A DNA stretch of 34,318 nucleotides from JADFOB01 sp964651325. GTDB taxonomy: Bacteria; Planctomycetota; Phycisphaerae; UBA1845. Below, in pieces: positions 7,866-16,579 of this stretch (position 1 is its first letter; each line of letters starts with the position of its first letter). Location: positions 1-34,318 of the forward strand of contig CAZYXP010000006.1 in the NCBI GenBank assembly GCA_964651325.1. Direction: 5' to 3'. The notes below the pieces were generated by a model. The model had not been told where the DNA came from, did not search any database, and saw only the letters and a program-made list of their open reading frames with translations. The position numbers and the translations under genes are program-made.

Positions 7866-8261
7866 TCAAGCGTTGTGGCTTGTTAGGGGATCGTGATGGG
7901 CGAACGAGGCCGCGGCAAGCAATGTCCAACCTGAAAGGAAAGCCAGGCCACCAAGCGGTGTAACCGGGCCCAGCCACCTCCAACCAAACAAGGAGAGACC
8001 GTAAAGGCTGCCGGAGAAAAGGATGATGCCGACGACGAAGCAACAGGCTGAAGCGTTGCCGGCTTTTGATGGCCGCCTCGCGATGATCCACGCCGTTGCG
8101 ATGATGGCCAACGCGTGAACCATTTGATAGCGGACGCCGGTTTCAAACGTCACAAGGGCTTCGGCGGAGAGCCTGGACTTGAGGAAATGGGCCCCGAACG
8201 CGCCAGCGGCGACGGAAACCAAGCCATTGAGTGCGGCGATGCCGGTCCAAAATGAGTTCAT
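7866..8261 (-). CDS. DUF423 family small membrane protein
   Basis: The 131-residue product has about four hydrophobic helices. It carries the family's N-terminal pattern 'GAFGAHFLKSRLSAEALVTFETGVRYQMVHALA' in outline: a GAFGAH turn, a 'ETG.RYQ..HALA' helix, then a 'GS.YGLSL' and 'TPLGGLAFLSGW' C-terminal pair. DUF423 proteins are conserved inner-membrane proteins with no established function. I chose the ATG at 8261, seven bases after the fxsA stop. An in-frame start at 8336 would overlap fxsA and adds a sequence that does not look like this family. The purine-rich end of fxsA (GAAGAG) may serve as the ribosome-binding site. Confidence 0.86.
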   Translation of the reverse strand: MNSFWTGIAALNGLVSVAAGAFGAHFLKSRLSAEALVTFETGVRYQMVHALAIIATAWIIARRPSKAGNASACCFVVGIILFSGSLYGLSLFGWRWLGPVTPLGGLAFLSGWTLLAAASFAHHDPLTSHNA

Positions 8262-8268
8262 CACTGGG

Positions 8269-8766
8269 CTACTCTTCTCTTGAGGAATCGAATCGATGCG
8301 GGTTATGGTCAACGGGAGGGCTCTTGATTTCTTCACGCTCGTCGGCCTCGTGCGAGCTGGCGTTTACATCCACGAACGGCGCCGGACCTCGCCCGTCCAT
8401 GGGAACCACGCGCGCGCGAAACGCGCTAGCGAGCTTCTTCTTGACCGCGGCGCGGATCGGCGGGACAAGCAGCGCGAAACCGGCCAGGTCCGTGAGCATG
8501 CCCGGCGTGACCAAGACGACACCGGCCAAAACGATGAGCGCCGCGTCGAGCATGGCTTCGGTGGGCATGACTCCGGAGTTCAATTCCGATTGAATACGCG
8601 TGAGCGCCTTGACGCCCTCGCGGCGGGCGAGCCATGCGCCGAGGAACCCTGTGACCAGCACGAGCGTGAACGTCGCGGGGACGCTCGTTCGCTTGGCAAG
8701 CTCGACGAGCAACGCCAATTCCGCGAGCGGAATCAGGGTAAAGATGAGGAAGAGGCGAAAAAGCAT
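8269..8766 (-). CDS. fxsA: FxsA family membrane protein
   Basis: The 165-residue product has an N-terminal 'LIPLAELALLVELAKRTSV' helix, then 'TFTLVLVTGFLGAWLARREG' and, after a short amphipathic part, 'LDAALIVLAGVVLVTPGMLTDLAGFALLVPP', the hallmark arrangement of the FxsA/YtzA family. In E. coli, FxsA overproduction relieves exclusion of phage T7 by the F plasmid; the normal role is not known. The C-terminal 45 residues are polar and acidic. It is the first gene of the leftward operon. A TATGCT element (8779-8784 on the minus strand) lies close upstream of the start, but without a good -35 I do not claim a promoter. Confidence 0.86.
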   Translation of the reverse strand: MLFRLFLIFTLIPLAELALLVELAKRTSVPATFTLVLVTGFLGAWLARREGVKALTRIQSELNSGVMPTEAMLDAALIVLAGVVLVTPGMLTDLAGFALLVPPIRAAVKKKLASAFRARVVPMDGRGPAPFVDVNASSHEADEREEIKSPPVDHNPHRFDSSREE

Positions 8767-8991
8767 AGAGCCCTTAGCATACCACCAGCGAGGCGCACGT
8801 CACGTCGAGGCGTAGGGTGGAAACTGAGCGGGACCGTGCCGATTCCGGAGGGATGGGCCTTGTGTTGACTCAAAGCCGCTGGCGCCAGCCTGCGGACCCG
8901 GGGACCGCCAATCTCCAGATGGGCCCCGTACCATTCCGAGCCGTCCGTGCCGATCAGGAGATCGGCGATCCGAGAACCATTAGCGGCAGTA

Positions 8992-9054
8992 GGTCACCGG
9001 GCTCGCGCCCGGTGCGCTGAGAAGAGGTCACCGGGCTTGCGCCCGATGCTCTGA
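8992..9054 (+). repeat. two direct copies of a GC palindromic repeat
   Basis: GGTCACCGGGCTCGCGCCC begins at 8992 and a second, near-identical copy begins at 9026 (29-base units, 34-base period). Each has an internal GGGC-N5-GCCC-like palindrome and ends in a CTGA. Copy 2 contains CGGGCTTGCGCCCG at 9032-9045, then two bases, then GCTCTGAT. The same pair at the same spacing recurs in the tandem array at the end of the window. The upstream stretch 8767-8991 contains no gene. Confidence 0.75.
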
Positions 9055-10743
9055 TAGGTGCCCGCGAGCGGGTGCGAGCTGACCCGCCGGTCGGGGCTTG
9101 ATCCACCGAGGCGCGTACGCAATCGCCGCAAGCACAACTTCCGAAATCGGCACGGCCGCTAGAATCTGTAGCAGCGGGTGAAGCGGCACGACATACCGTG
9201 GCTGCACCCCGCCCATGAACGCCGACCCGGCCGCGTGATAGAAGATCACGAACGCCAGCAGGAGAAACCCGAATCGGCGTCGCCATACCGCAGCCATGGC
9301 GAGCCCCAAAGCGCTGAGCGCCATAAATTCCTCGTAGGGCGAATCCAACAACCCGATAATCGGGGCGCCTTTTTCGATCCGCTGATGGTACCAGCCCGTC
9401 ACGGCTGACCAGGCCTTGGTGGTGCGCCGCGGCTGATTGGAAAAGGGCAGGTACACGGCCAGTTCCTGCTCGCCGATCTTTGCTTGAATCGAGGAGAGAT
9501 AGGTATCGTTCGCGAAGATGGTCGCGCCGGTCGCGAGCCGGCTGTCGCGGAACCGTCCCCCCGGCTGCATCCGGTAGCCTTCGTCGGGCATCATAAGGAT
9601 GCGGTATGTATACAGCACGGTGTTTTTTGCGATCGTGGCGGGATGCTCGAGCATGATGTCGATTCCCGCCTGTTTCATGATTCTTGCGATTTCAAGAAGA
9701 TGCGACGATTCGAAGACAGACCCGCGATGCCCACGTAGTCGTTCGCACGCAGACAGCGTGGGAAGGTAGTTGTGATGCGTCGCGTCGGGCGGAATCCAAC
9801 CGCGGGTGCGGGCGATTTCAACGGAGCGTCTCAGAATCGCGACGGATTCACTCGTCGTCGAATCGAGCTTGTCCAGGCAGGCCGCCCGGTAGTAGAAAAG
9901 CAGCCCGCCATTGGCGGTGGTTTTGGGTCGGCCGAACACGACGCAGTTGTGGATCATCATCGGAGCTAGCACGATGATCGCCGGAGCGATCGAACCGACG
10001 ATCGCGGGCCCTAGCCGTCGTACCCAACGCCGCAAAGGGCCGCGCGTTGCGGCAAACTCCTGTTTGGCCTGTTGCCCTTGGTATTTCTGCCGGTGTTTGA
10101 ATGCCGTGACCACTGCGGCAGCAGCGCATACGAGGATTGCGTATTGGCCTACGTCCTTGATCATGGCCACTACCCCCGCTACAGCCGATGCGGCGAGAAG
10201 CCATCGGATACGTCCCGTGACCCAATGCCTCAGTATCAGAAAGAGGAGCCCGGTCAAGACGAACGCGTAGGGCACTTCCGTGAGAATCGCGTTGGCGTAG
10301 CCACTTAGATGCAGGCTGACGCCCGTTAGCAAGCCCACGATCGCGGCAAACACGCGAGATGGCCAGAGCATCCAACCGATCAACACGCTTAACCCCGCGC
10401 AGCCCACGACCATTAAGTGTTGAATCGCCATGATGGCCCAAGGGGAGGCCTCGTCGAACAAGGCGAATACCGATGCAAGAAAAATCGGATACCCGGGTAG
10501 CCGCAGGTGATAGAGCCCGTGGGAGAAGTCGAACTCCTCGACGATGCGTATCGCCAAGGTGATGTACGCTGACGAGTCCGGCGTCACCCAAATGCGCGAC
10601 GCAGACATCGCAATTGCTTCAAACGCGATGGCGATCAAGAGCGTCGCGAACAAGATCGGGCGTACGCCGCGAAACGATGAAGCGTCGCGCGAGCCGGGAC
10701 GATCCACAGCAACGTGACTGCGGCGGGCTTTTGGATTCCTCAT
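9028..10743 (-). CDS. GT-C type membrane glycosyltransferase-like protein
   Basis: The 571-residue product has about ten membrane helices and a long soluble stretch near residues 290-430. The first extracytoplasmic loop carries VTPDSSAYITLA, with Asp56 in the position of the acidic catalytic residue of GT-C enzymes (ArnT, PMT, GT39/GT83 relatives). It is followed by 'GLYHLRLPGYPIFLA', which resembles their R-x-PGYP pattern. Such enzymes move sugars from polyprenyl-phosphate carriers on the outer face of the membrane. The ATG at 10743 is clear. The stop (9028-9030) and the last eight codons lie in a repeat copy, so the C-terminal tail is probably repeat-derived. It diverges from the SGNH-like gene at 10940. 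The 196-base gap between them shows no obvious promoter. Confidence 0.8.
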   Translation of the reverse strand: MRNPKARRSHVAVDRPGSRDASSFRGVRPILFATLLIAIAFEAIAMSASRIWVTPDSSAYITLAIRIVEEFDFSHGLYHLRLPGYPIFLASVFALFDEASPWAIMAIQHLMVVGCAGLSVLIGWMLWPSRVFAAIVGLLTGVSLHLSGYANAILTEVPYAFVLTGLLFLILRHWVTGRIRWLLAASAVAGVVAMIKDVGQYAILVCAAAAVVTAFKHRQKYQGQQAKQEFAATRGPLRRWVRRLGPAIVGSIAPAIIVLAPMMIHNCVVFGRPKTTANGGLLFYYRAACLDKLDSTTSESVAILRRSVEIARTRGWIPPDATHHNYLPTLSACERLRGHRGSVFESSHLLEIARIMKQAGIDIMLEHPATIAKNTVLYTYRILMMPDEGYRMQPGGRFRDSRLATGATIFANDTYLSSIQAKIGEQELAVYLPFSNQPRRTTKAWSAVTGWYHQRIEKGAPIIGLLDSPYEEFMALSALGLAMAAVWRRRFGFLLLAFVIFYHAAGSAFMGGVQPRYVVPLHPLLQILAAVPISEVVLAAIAYAPRWIKPRPAGQLAPARGHLSEHRAQAR

Positions 10744-10939
10744 CGCGGTTCAAACAGCCTTGGGTCATCTTGTCGGGCCGAACCGATTCCGGCGGTGGAA
10801 ACTCATTTCGCAGGCCGGCCAGTCTGCTCCGACCAGCAAGGCACGCAAGGGTTTATCGGTCGTTGGCGCGTCGAACTTTGCGGAACCGGTCAGCAGCTCT
10901 TAAGGCAACCGTCTGGTTTGGGGTGCCGATAACTCATCG

Positions 10940-12097
10940 ATGACGTGTGTGATCCCCACAGGCCCCGATTCCGCGTTGATTGATTCCGCGCGCGGACGAA
11001 TCGCCCCGTCGGCTCGGCCGTCTCGGCGCGTGCGGATCGTGCGGAGCCACATGGGGTATTTAATCCTTGGTTTTTTCGGGACCATGATGGCAGGCGACCA
11101 AGTGCTTTCGGGTATCGAGCTTCCCGCTGTTCACGGGAGTGACAATACCGCTCGCCGAAAGCTGAATCTCTTCGAATCCTCAGCCGCGGTGCCCGACGCC
11201 GTTTTTCTAGGCGTGTCCTACACTCTTTTCGGCGTGAGTCCCAGCGTCGTTGATCCTGCAGCCGGCGCACGATTGGGTCGTAGCGTTCGCAGCTTGAATC
11301 TTGCGGCCGAAGGGCACACGCTGTTGGCCGAGGCGCTGCTTGTTCGGTGTATGATCGATCGTGGAAGGCTACCCAGCGTCGTCTATTTCGGCGTCAGCCC
11401 CGGCGCTGCAGACAGCCGCGAACGTGAAGCGATGATACGTTCCTTGCGTTCGCTCGCCGATGCCCGCGATCTGAAACGATCTTTTTCTAGCAGCTGGGAA
11501 TTCTTCGCTGAGACCGTTTGGGCGAGTCTGTTCGGAGCGTACCATCAATTTCACGACATGCGCCTGTTGACACAACGTCTCCTCATCGGGGCGCCGCTGC
11601 ACGATCAAGCTGAAACGCTTTGCGATGAATACGGCTGGCTGCGCTGGAACGGAGGCGACAAGCGTTCCCTTCTCAATCCAAGCGTCAATCCAATCGACCG
11701 CAAGGATGCGCGCGCCAGACAATGTCACGACCCCAAGAACATCAACGGGCGGGCGCTTCGCGAAGCCATCGTCGCGTTGGAGCGACAAGGTGTCTCCGTG
11801 CGTCTGTTGGAGTTGCCCGTATCGACCACAGCGCCGCTTTCGAAAAAACGCATGGGACATGATTCGTATCTGAAGTTCTTGCAAGAGGTGTCCAAGGGCA
11901 CGAGCGCAAAGCTGGTTCGCCCGCCGCCGACGCTTGTCGGCGACGAAGACTTTTTTGACCATGGGCATCTGAACACACAAGGCGCTCAAAAGCTATCCCG
12001 ATGGCTTGCTGGGGACCTAGCTGAAGCCCTGCGCCGCAAGTGGGGCAAGAGTAAGACATCGCTGACTAGCGTAGTGATCAACGATCAACCGGATTGA
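10940..12097 (+). CDS. membrane-anchored SGNH-like protein
   Basis: In this 385-residue product a basic N-terminal stretch (about 1-37) is followed by one hydrophobic segment (about 38-52), then a soluble domain likely placed outside the membrane. VFLGVSYTLFG around Ser93 occupies the place of the block I 'GDS' of SGNH hydrolases. FFDHGHLNTQGAQ has Asp340 and His343 in the block V D-x-x-H position. Such proteins (AlgX/AlgJ-like, DltD-like) help O-acetylate or modify secreted polysaccharides. The fold is inferred from these motifs alone, and the block I glycine-valine-serine is not canonical. A second possible start is ATG 11051, preceded by GGAG, which would drop the basic N-terminus. The start choice is uncertain. 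Confidence 0.62.
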   Translation: MTCVIPTGPDSALIDSARGRIAPSARPSRRVRIVRSHMGYLILGFFGTMMAGDQVLSGIELPAVHGSDNTARRKLNLFESSAAVPDAVFLGVSYTLFGVSPSVVDPAAGARLGRSVRSLNLAAEGHTLLAEALLVRCMIDRGRLPSVVYFGVSPGAADSREREAMIRSLRSLADARDLKRSFSSSWEFFAETVWASLFGAYHQFHDMRLLTQRLLIGAPLHDQAETLCDEYGWLRWNGGDKRSLLNPSVNPIDRKDARARQCHDPKNINGRALREAIVALERQGVSVRLLELPVSTTAPLSKKRMGHDSYLKFLQEVSKGTSAKLVRPPPTLVGDEDFFDHGHLNTQGAQKLSRWLAGDLAEALRRKWGKSKTSLTSVVINDQPD

Positions 12098-12266
12098 ATG
12101 TACTGATTCTCGACGATTGGGCTGGCAACGCCGTTTTCATGGCCGCCGCGCCTCAGAGTGGGTCGCGACGGAAAACGACCAAGGAGCGGGAAGAGGAAAA
12201 TGAAATCGAATTGCGACGTTCGGTGCTGTTCCGTAGTCATCGCGTTCGTTGGAAGGACAAGCGCTA

Positions 12267-13178
12267 ATGGGTAACGAACCCTTCCCCAGCCGATTAAATG
12301 GCTTGCAACACGAGCGACAGAGCACGCAGCTCGTTGACGACGGGTTGGGGCTACCGCAAGAACAGGGCTCTGTGATTCACGTGCGGCCCATGCGTGCGCA
12401 GGCAGCGAACACGAGGACTGCATCAAGCACCGGCCCCGGCGTGTTCGAAAGCCTCTCCATCGTCATTCCAGCCTACAATGCCCAGCGCGACGTCTGCGCG
12501 ACGCTCGATTCGGTGTGCGCCTATCTTCAACAACATGGATTGATGTTCGAAATCATCGTGGTCGATGACGGAAGCCACGATCGAACCGCTGCGTGCGTTA
12601 AGGCCTATCCGGCAGAAATCAAGTTGCTACAAAACGGGCGTAATCGCGGCAAAGGGTACAGCGTGCGCCGTGGCATGCTTGAAGCCAAGCATGAGTGGGC
12701 CCTGTTCATGGACGTGGACAACTCCACGAGCATTGATCATCTGGATCGCTTTGCGCCCTACGCCGACGATTCCGATGTTCTGATCGCATCCCGGCGGCTT
12801 TTGGAATCCAGTATCGTTCTCCGCCAGCCCAGGATCAGGCAGATTCTCGGCAAATCGTTTCCATACCTCGTACGCACGCTCGCGCTGGCGGACATCCAGG
12901 ATACCCAGTGTGGCTTCAAGGTCTTTCGACATGACGCAGCCAAAGAGATATTCTCGCGGCAAGCGTCGGAGGGCTTTTGCTTTGATGTCGAAGCCTTACT
13001 GCTGGCTCGCCGATTGGGCTATCGAATCCAAGAGATCGGAATCGATTGGGTCAACCCTCCCAGTTCCACCGTCCGCGTCGGCATCGACCCGGTCATGATG
13101 TTTCTCGATCTGCTGCGTATCACGTGGCGTCATCGAAAAGAGAAATACGGAGCGCGTCAGCGCACGGTCTACGCCTGA
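12267..13178 (+). CDS. family 2 glycosyltransferase, DPM1/ALG5-like
   Basis: In the 303-residue product the GT-A core starts near residue 62: SIVIPAYNAQRDV, IIVVDDGSHDRT, NRGKGYSVRRGM, then the metal-binding DVD at 149-151 (FMDVDNST). QDTQCGFKVF and the FCFDVEALLLARRLGYRI segment are diagnostic of dolichyl/polyprenyl-phosphate glucosyl or mannosyl transferases. No membrane helices follow the catalytic domain, unlike the DPM-GtrB type. It likely makes a lipid-linked sugar donor for the membrane GT-C enzyme nearby. The ATG at 12267 is preceded by GGAAGGA with a 9-base spacer. The first 60 residues precede the domain and show no known motif, so a downstream start is possible. Confidence 0.9.
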   Translation: MGNEPFPSRLNGLQHERQSTQLVDDGLGLPQEQGSVIHVRPMRAQAANTRTASSTGPGVFESLSIVIPAYNAQRDVCATLDSVCAYLQQHGLMFEIIVVDDGSHDRTAACVKAYPAEIKLLQNGRNRGKGYSVRRGMLEAKHEWALFMDVDNSTSIDHLDRFAPYADDSDVLIASRRLLESSIVLRQPRIRQILGKSFPYLVRTLALADIQDTQCGFKVFRHDAAKEIFSRQASEGFCFDVEALLLARRLGYRIQEIGIDWVNPPSSTVRVGIDPVMMFLDLLRITWRHRKEKYGARQRTVYA

Positions 13179-13607
13179 GTCCTATTGGCGATTGGGAACG
13201 GGTGCATCCCAGCAAGGAGCGAACCTGGAAGAATATCATCACGCATGCCGATCGGCTCTGCGGAACACTTCGTCGCCTGTGCTTCGTAGACAGGGCGATC
13301 CTTCGTCGTTCTCCTTGGTTCAAACGCCGTTGCTGAAGCCTTGCTGTCTGCGCGCGGGCCGACTTCCACTACGCGATTCAAGCGTCCCTCACGGTGAGGG
13401 CGGTCGGGTTGTAGGTGGATACCGACGGAAGATTGAAGCGAATCCGGATTTGAGGTTTGCGCCCCGCCCTGCGCCGAGTGGCGCGATCGGTCTGCTCGCG
13501 GCAGGCATGGTCGATCTCAAAGACCGCGTGGTTCCATCCGACGGCTCGATCGTCACAAGCCTTCTCATGCCCATCGAATGCCACCTGTCCTCGACGGCAG
13601 ACGCAAT
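13179..13607. other. 429-base intergenic stretch between convergent genes
   Basis: No convincing gene is present. Short open frames exist on both strands but lack a ribosome-binding site, family resemblance or a signal sequence. The 15-base palindrome CCCTCACGGTGAGGG (13386-13400) may be a degenerate member of the dispersed GC repeats or a transcription end structure between the convergent GT2 and MBOAT genes. It is not followed by a T-tract. Confidence 0.55.
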
Positions 13608-15023
13608 CTAGAACTGGAAGTAGATGAAGGGGGTTGCGTCCCCGGCGACCACCGCGAATATGGCGAGCAGCACGCAGTTGGCGCACGATTGCAGCAACAC
13701 GGGCGCGCGCATGTACGCATTTCTGGCCGTCTCCGGGAGCGATCGCGGACACCATTCAACAATCGCCGCGAGCGCCAGCACCCAAAGACCCGCGGCGGGG
13801 GCGTCCACGGCCCAGGAGTTGGCCGAGATTAGATGCGTCAGAAAAAGGCCGGCGAGTGCGAAATCTTGGGCCCTGAACACGACAAAGCAAAGAGCCACGA
13901 GGTGAAACGTGAGCGCGATTCGCGCCACACGTGTCACGGTGGACTGGTCGGGGTCGTCCGCGTTGATTCCGACGAAGTGGTGAAACAGCCGTCCCAATCC
14001 CAATAGCAATCCGTGCGCGGCGCCCCAGACGACAAACCCCCAGGCCGCCCCGTGCCATAGACCGCCGAGCAGCATGACAATCGCCAGATTGCGGCACGTC
14101 TTCCATACGCTCGAATTCCCGCCACCGAGGGGAACATAGAGATAGTCGCGGAGCCAGGTAGACAGCGAGATGTGCCACCTTCTCCAGAAATTGCGCATGC
14201 TCGTTGCGAGGTACGGTCGATCGAAGTTTATCGGCAGGTCGAAGCCGAGCATGCGGGCGGCGCCGATCGCTACATCGCTGTACCCCGAGAAATCATAGTA
14301 GATCTGAAAAGCATAGGCGTAGGCGGCAATCAGCAGCGTGCCGGATGCGTGGGTGGTTGGATCCGCAAAAACAGGATCGACGATGGTCTGTCCGAGCAGA
14401 TCGGCGATGCAGAGCTTCTTGAACAATCCTGTCAAAATCTGAAATAGGCCTCGCTGCGCGCTCGCATCGTCAAAGCGAGGTGTGCGCTCCAACTGAGGCA
14501 GAAAATGGGAGGCTCGGACGATTGGGCCGGCCACCAGTTGAGGGAAGAATGAGACGAACAGGGCGAACTTTACGAATTCTCTTGTGGGTTCTATTCTTCG
14601 CCGGTATACGTCGATCGTGTAGCTAAGCGTTTGAAACGTGTAGAAGCTAATACCGACCGGTAGCAGAAGGGTGAGCGTGCCGAACCCTTCGCCCGCGACT
14701 CCTGAGATCGACTGGATCGACCCCATAAAGAAGTTGTAGTACTTGAAGACAAAGAGCACGCCGAGATTGGCACACAAGCTGAAGGCGAGCAGAGCCATTC
14801 TGGCTCGCGGGTTTTGGGCTGCGCCCATTGCCCGGGCGATGAAGAAATCCAGAACTGTAGAGCCCAGTATCAGCCCGGCGTACATCACGTTCCACGACAT
14901 GTAGAAGTAGTAGCTCGCCACAAGCAGGCACAGCAGCCGTGCCGACGCGGACCGGCGCAAAGACCAGTAAAGGATCAGCACCGCAGGAAAGAACACGAGA
15001 AAATGAGCGCTGGCGAAGGACAC
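13608..15023 (-). CDS. MBOAT family O-acyltransferase (AlgI/DltB-like)
   Basis: The 471-residue protein is very hydrophobic, with about 11-12 helices. It opens with SFASAHFLVFFPAVLILYWSL, then 'LLVASYYFYMSWN', 'FQTLSYTIDVYRRRIEPTRE', 'FPQLVAGPIVR', 'IYYDFSGYSDVAIGAARMLGF', and the catalytic region. His284 lies in FWRRWHISLSTWLRDY and His324 in GGLWHGAAW, the invariant MBOAT histidine. Such proteins pass acyl groups, usually acetyl, across the membrane to an exported polysaccharide with an SGNH partner. The GTG start at 15023 lies two bases after the stop of the SGNH gene at 15026, so the two are an operon. The C-terminus has extra hydrophobic segments. Confidence 0.95.
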   Translation of the reverse strand: MSFASAHFLVFFPAVLILYWSLRRSASARLLCLLVASYYFYMSWNVMYAGLILGSTVLDFFIARAMGAAQNPRARMALLAFSLCANLGVLFVFKYYNFFMGSIQSISGVAGEGFGTLTLLLPVGISFYTFQTLSYTIDVYRRRIEPTREFVKFALFVSFFPQLVAGPIVRASHFLPQLERTPRFDDASAQRGLFQILTGLFKKLCIADLLGQTIVDPVFADPTTHASGTLLIAAYAYAFQIYYDFSGYSDVAIGAARMLGFDLPINFDRPYLATSMRNFWRRWHISLSTWLRDYLYVPLGGGNSSVWKTCRNLAIVMLLGGLWHGAAWGFVVWGAAHGLLLGLGRLFHHFVGINADDPDQSTVTRVARIALTFHLVALCFVVFRAQDFALAGLFLTHLISANSWAVDAPAAGLWVLALAAIVEWCPRSLPETARNAYMRAPVLLQSCANCVLLAIFAVVAGDATPFIYFQF

Positions 15024-15025
15024 GG

Positions 15026-16171
15026 TTAGTCGATGCCCCTTGCGAGCTTCTCACTGGGAAGCGTCGGCTTCAAAACTCGCGCGACCGCTTGGGCTACGAG
15101 TTTGTGCCCTCGATCGTTGAAATGGATGGCGTCGTGAAAGTACGCGCGCCGGCGGGGGATGCACCGATCGAGATCGACCAGCGTCACTGCGTGGTGCGTT
15201 GCGACGTCGCGGATCACCTCGTTGTAGCGGTCGTACGCATCATTGAGCCCGTCCAGTGTCAGCGCAGGATTGTTGGCCAAGGCGGATTGGCCAAGGGTCG
15301 CCTGCGCAGTCGGTGCGGTCGGGTCGCCGAAGCATCGCGGGTAGGTGCACAGTACGATTCGGATGCCGCGTTCGCGAGCGAATCGGATCATTTCAGTCAG
15401 CGTTTCTTGGAAGTGATCCGGGCCGATTTGCGCCAACCGTCGTTCTCCGTTACGCGGCGCCAACTCGCTCCGCCATCTGGCCGTATTGAGGCGTAGAAGG
15501 TTTAGCAACAACGAGTGGTCGCCGAGAAAGCGCGATGGCCAATCGGTGGATGTCCGGTCCGCCGACCCTCCGCCAAACTGCTTGCGGCTCTGGGCCGTGA
15601 TGTCTGCGGTGGCGGCGAGAATCGTAATGATGTCCGGATTGAAGTCCGCGACGCGGTCGTACAATACACGGGCGCACTGATCGATCGTGTATCCGGGGAC
15701 CGCGGCGTTAAGAAAATCAAACCGAAGCGACGGCCGATCGCGGCCTAGTTGCCGAGATAGCCTTGCGGGCCACACAGATGCGTTGTCGCGAGCTTCGAGC
15801 CCAAACGTGGTGGATTCGCCGATCGTGGCGATTCGCGTCGTTCCTGAAGGTTTTTCAAGCGGAATATCGGGCCCGCGAAACCCCCATCGGTTCACGGAAA
15901 GGTCGCGTCGGCGCCCGGCAAGTGTGGCCCCCGGGCGGATCCGTCGCCCCAATACAGGATCTTCGTCGTAGATGTCGGCCACCGTGCCCGCCGTGCCATG
16001 GCGGTACCAAGCCCGCCCGCGCACGGCCAACTCCGCCCCGACAAGCAGAACGCCGGTCAGCACGAAGGTCTTCAGTGCCTTGCTACTCGTGAACGGAATC
16101 TGGTTCGTGGAACAGCTCGCCGCACCGGAGTCGTCGCTACGCTGCGCGGCCATAGTGTTCTTCGGCTCCAT
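15026..16171 (-). CDS. SGNH/GDSL hydrolase-like protein, partner of the MBOAT gene
   Basis: From the ATG at 16171 the product has 381 residues: an N-terminal hydrophobic segment (LKTFVLTGVLLVGAELAV), then an exported domain. RIATIGESTTFGLEA gives block I with Ser120. NAAVPGYTIDQ gives the block II glycine. HDAIHFNDRGH gives the block V D-x-x-H. The block III G-x-N-D is not evident in ILAATADITAQS. It likely acts with MBOAT to acetylate an exported glycan, or removes such groups. A GTG at 16192 would add seven residues, and an ATG at 16153 would remove six; no start has a clear ribosome-binding site. The closest downstream gene is two bases away. Confidence 0.85.
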   Translation of the reverse strand: MEPKNTMAAQRSDDSGAASCSTNQIPFTSSKALKTFVLTGVLLVGAELAVRGRAWYRHGTAGTVADIYDEDPVLGRRIRPGATLAGRRRDLSVNRWGFRGPDIPLEKPSGTTRIATIGESTTFGLEARDNASVWPARLSRQLGRDRPSLRFDFLNAAVPGYTIDQCARVLYDRVADFNPDIITILAATADITAQSRKQFGGGSADRTSTDWPSRFLGDHSLLLNLLRLNTARWRSELAPRNGERRLAQIGPDHFQETLTEMIRFARERGIRIVLCTYPRCFGDPTAPTAQATLGQSALANNPALTLDGLNDAYDRYNEVIRDVATHHAVTLVDLDRCIPRRRAYFHDAIHFNDRGHKLVAQAVARVLKPTLPSEKLARGID

Positions 16172-16579
16172 GGGATGCCAGTTTTTAGGCACAGTATTTG
16201 TGGCTACATCACCTATTGGGCGTCCACGCCACAGCCGCCGAGTTTCTATCGGACGAAATCATCGCGCCAATGAGCCTATTCGCCGCACGATGGCAACCGG
16301 AATAGGGTTTTCCGGATCGGATGCGCCAATCGAGATGCAAGCTTATCGGACCTCGCCGGACCCATGTCCAGACCGTCTCGATCGATCAAGATGAGGTCGC
16401 CGGCAACGCGGGCCGCGCCGCGATTGCCTTTAAGGTCGCCTCCGATAACGTCGAAAGACTAGCCAATGAGCGCTATCGGTACAGGTGCTTCAGAGGCGTG
16501 GCCATCGTCGGAGGGTGGTCAATGTCGCGAGGCCGCACGGGCGTAAGGCCCGCGATTCGGGAATACGATCGGGCGGACT
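16172..16579. other. divergent intergenic region between SGNH and O-antigen ligase-like genes
   Basis: About 400 bases separate two divergent transcription units, so promoters for both should lie here. I see no convincing -35/-10 pair, gene or repeat. The open frames across it are on the plus strand and look like GC-driven shadows running into the next gene. Confidence 0.5.

Noticed and set aside
8779..8810. Promoter for the fxsA operon
   Set aside because: A TATGCT element is present, but no acceptable -35 lies at 16-18 bases, so it is not reported as a feature.
13192..13611. Plus-strand 139-codon frame in the gap after the GT2 gene
   Set aside because: It has no ribosome-binding site, no similarity to a known family, and poor amino-acid composition.
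13378..13755. Minus-strand 125-codon frame after the MBOAT gene
   Set aside because: It overlaps the end of the MBOAT gene out of frame, and the product has no recognisable domain or start signal.
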